This document shows, in pieces, positions 62,290-64,000 of a stretch of 64,000 bases of DNA. The position numbers and the translations under genes are program-made. Below the pieces are notes generated by a model, which worked only from the letters and a program-made list of their open reading frames with translations, was not told the DNA's origin and did not search any database. Positions within the stretch are counted from its first letter, which is position 1, and every line of letters begins with the position of its first letter. Source of the stretch: Rikenellaceae bacterium (lineage in GTDB: Bacteria > Bacteroidota > Bacteroidia > Bacteroidales > Rikenellaceae); NCBI GenBank assembly GCA_902363575.1, contig CABJAJ010000003.1, positions 124,001 to 188,000 on the forward strand, in the 5' to 3' direction.

Positions 62290-62945
62290 GGCTGCACGGG
62301 GTATAGATAGTCGATGGTCATGAATCCCTTGACGGCCGCGTCGTTCATGAAGTTCGTCAGACGAAGCGCCGCAAAGGTGCCGTCGGCGAGACGAATCAGA
62401 TAGACTTTGCCGGAGAGCGTGTATACGGGCGGCATGGTCGAGGTATCGACATGAAGCCACCTCGACAAAACGGGATTATACCAGTCTTCGGCGTAGCGGA
62501 TGATACCGTCCATCATCTGCGACATGTCCACCGTTATCTTGTCGGTCGTCCATTCGTCCGCCGTGAACGCCTCTTCGGGAAGGGAGCCGACGGCGGGCAG
62601 CGCGCCGAAATCGGCCGCCGCACTCTCCATGACGGCTCCGCCGTTGGTCTTGGCGTCGTAGCGGTGGACGGCGAAATCCCACTGTCCGAGAGCTTCTTCG
62701 CCGACGGCTACCGTAGTTGCCTGCTTGCCGTGCAGGTCGATGTAATGCCATTCGGTGTAGTCCGTGGCGTCGATATAGATGCGTCCCGTATGCAACTTGT
62801 CATCGACGGCGACGAAGCCGTATATCTTGGTTTCTTCAGACTGCGGAGCGTCGTAGATATCCTCGAATATGCCGTTACAAGCCGAGAGCGATAGCATGGC
62901 TATCACTCCCGACAGAATAGATGTTATTTTATGGCTTACTGACAT
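62286..62945 (-). CDS. hmuY: HmuY-like haem-binding lipoprotein
   Basis: The 219-residue product has a lipoprotein signal (SGVIAMLSLSAC, lipobox Cys near residue 23) and a beta-rich body with TGRIYIDATDYTEWHYIDLH, EALGQWDFAVHRYDAKTNGG and VYLIRLADGTFAALRLTNFM, the texture of HmuY hemophore-like proteins. It lies directly before hmuR, as in hmu operons. In P. gingivalis two His residues ligate haem; here candidate His and Met ligands exist but cannot be assigned by eye. Confidence 0.82.
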   Translation of the reverse strand: MSVSHKITSILSGVIAMLSLSACNGIFEDIYDAPQSEETKIYGFVAVDDKLHTGRIYIDATDYTEWHYIDLHGKQATTVAVGEEALGQWDFAVHRYDAKTNGGAVMESAAADFGALPAVGSLPEEAFTADEWTTDKITVDMSQMMDGIIRYAEDWYNPVLSRWLHVDTSTMPPVYTLSGKVYLIRLADGTFAALRLTNFMNDAAVKGFMTIDYLYPVQP

Positions 62946-62964
62946 CTCTGTTCGTATTAGGTGA

Positions 62965-63792
62965 TTACTCTGCGGTGGCGGGAGCCTTGCCCGGCAGCAA
63001 GGTAATTGTCAATCCGCCCATAACGGCAGGCGCGTTGAATGCAATAGAGAAATCATCTTTTGCAGCGTTGCTTGTTCCCGTCATGGTGAAGGCGTAGTCC
63101 TTTACATTGTCGCCCATGCCCATCGAAACCGTTCCGTCGCCCGTGAACTCGTATTGGTCGCCGTCCTTCGTAACAGCAGCCTTGGCAACCCGGAACGTGC
63201 CCCATGTCGCCGATTCGAATACGACGGCAAGTGTCCCGTCGCCGTTGGCCGTCATCTTCAGACTTTCATCGTCGGTATAACGGTTCTGGAAATAGGCGCA
63301 GTCGGCATCGGTGTAACCTTCGTAGGTTCCTGCCAGCAACAAATCGGCGGGGGCTTCACCCGTAGTGAAATCGATGGTCAGGCCACCCATAACGCCGGCA
63401 ACTTTGAACTGCATCTGTGCCTTTTCACGGGAATCGATCTCTGCGGTGTATGTGCAGTCATAGGAAGAGACGTTGCCGCCCATGCCCATTTTCGTCTGTC
63501 CGCTGCCCGTGAGGGTGTAGGTGCCACCGTTCTCGCTCATCTGCGCATCCGGAATGGTAAACTCGCCCCATGAGCCGGAGGTGAAAGTCACGCGGGCCGA
63601 GCCGTCGGCGTTTTCGGTGACGGTAATGGTCTCATCCGCCGTACAGGTGTTCTGGAAATAGGCGCACCCCGCAAGAGTGTAACCTTCGTAACGGCCCGCT
63701 ATGTCGGCGACAGTGGGTAACTCCTTTTCATCACTGCATGCTGCCGAGCAAAGCGCCACGACAGACATCGCTAAAATCGTTTTGAGTTTCAT
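62965..63792 (-). CDS. Lipoprotein with two tandem calycin-like domains
   Basis: The 275-residue product has a lipoprotein signal (MSVVALCSAAC, Cys near residue 19). Two repeats of about 125 residues follow, each starting AGRYEGYTLAGCAYFQNTCT or AGTYEGYTDADCAYFQNRYT and ending VAGVMGGLTIDF or APAVMGGLTITL. The fold is probably the calycin-like barrel of Bacteroidota (PF13944 type), duplicated. As first gene of the haem operon it may be a second surface haem-binding or delivery protein. Each repeat has a Gly-Met-Gly cluster (KMGMGGNV, SMGMGDNV). Confidence 0.75.
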   Translation of the reverse strand: MKLKTILAMSVVALCSAACSDEKELPTVADIAGRYEGYTLAGCAYFQNTCTADETITVTENADGSARVTFTSGSWGEFTIPDAQMSENGGTYTLTGSGQTKMGMGGNVSSYDCTYTAEIDSREKAQMQFKVAGVMGGLTIDFTTGEAPADLLLAGTYEGYTDADCAYFQNRYTDDESLKMTANGDGTLAVVFESATWGTFRVAKAAVTKDGDQYEFTGDGTVSMGMGDNVKDYAFTMTGTSNAAKDDFSIAFNAPAVMGGLTITLLPGKAPATAE

Positions 63793-63824
63793 ATCGAATT
63801 GTTTTAATGTTTATTTTCCGGCGG

Positions 63825-63855
63825 CAAAATTACTCGTGGATTCCACGGCGGGCAA
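63825..63855 (-). promoter_or_regulatory. Promoter of the hmu operon
   Basis: On the minus strand TTG (63855-63853), 20 bases, then TAATTTTG (63832-63825). The first start codon at 63792 lies about 33 bases downstream. Confidence 0.7.
63835..63847. promoter_or_regulatory. Palindromic operator candidate in the hmu promoter
   Basis: CGTGGATTCCACG is a palindrome of six-base arms around one central base. It lies wholly inside the -33/-7 spacer of the hmu promoter, an ideal place for an iron- or haem-sensing repressor. The regulator is not identified. Confidence 0.5.
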
Positions 63856-63912
63856 TACTCCGATTTTAGTATTTTGAAACGCTATTGCATTACCTTTCAC
63901 TATTTTTTGGTA

Positions 63913-63943
63913 TTGCCTGCTATTATATAAGTGAGTAATTTTG
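63913..63943 (+). promoter_or_regulatory. Divergent promoter at the right edge
   Basis: TTG (63913-63915), 20 bases, then TAATTTTG (63936-63943). The -7 region GAGTAATTTTGC is the same as in the divergent hmu promoter. Confidence 0.6.
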
Positions 63944-63972
63944 CAACCGTAAACAGAGATTTTCAAAAAAGG

Positions 63973-64000
63973 ATGAATAATTCGAACAGTTATCAAGCCG
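63973..64000 (+). CDS. Start of a divergent gene leaving the window
   Basis: An ATG at 63973 begins MNNSNSYQA and continues past the window, about 30 bases after a consensus promoter. The divergent position next to the haem operon would suit a regulator, but nine codons cannot identify it. Confidence 0.4.

Overview
The window looks like chromosome of a high-GC Bacteroidota close to Alistipes (Rikenellaceae). The genus is an inference. It rests on Bacteroidota promoters (about -33 TTG/TTTG, 19-20 nt, then TAnnTTTG) before many genes, a frdCAB fumarate reductase operon, families such as DUF4923, DUF6808 and DUF2149, and a Porphyromonas/Bacteroides-type hmu haem operon.

Region 1 (1-22.5 kb) is housekeeping: the end of cydA and cydB, a surface lipoprotein, cvpA-rsgA-trmH, a class III aminotransferase, 5-formyl-THF cyclo-ligase, frdCAB, a DAHP synthase-chorismate mutase fusion, and OPT transporter-pepT-nadE-DUF4923. 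The spaces between these genes are unusually long and filled with GC-rich tandem repeats, each array built from a different local unit.

Region 2 (22.6-44.8 kb) is phage-derived and mostly leftward. It has an S24 repressor with a clear operator region, early DNA-binding and DnaC-like genes, a holin, a tail-tube candidate, a tail chaperone pair, a tape measure, distal tail proteins, a large hub/receptor-binding protein, an M15 peptidase and a DUF6808 membrane protein. I find no terminase, portal, capsid, sheath or integrase. It could be a head-less, SOS-inducible, non-contractile tail particle (F-type tailocin-like) or a prophage that has lost its head genes. Three of its proteins are swollen by long in-frame tandem repeats.

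Region 3 (44.8-54.2 kb) begins with a repeat array, tRNA-Gly(GCC) and its terminator. An AT-richer island follows, starting with a tyrosine recombinase next to the tRNA. It carries an ECF-like sigma factor with a small partner, a two-gene wHTH/HEPN-like cassette, a truncated phosphoesterase and a second tyrosine recombinase.

Region 4 (54.2-64 kb) is a leftward seven-gene haem-acquisition operon: a double-calycin lipoprotein, a HmuY-like lipoprotein, HmuR, the CobN-like HmuS, and HmuT-HmuU-HmuV. Its promoter has a palindrome in the spacer. A divergent promoter at the right edge starts a gene that leaves the window.
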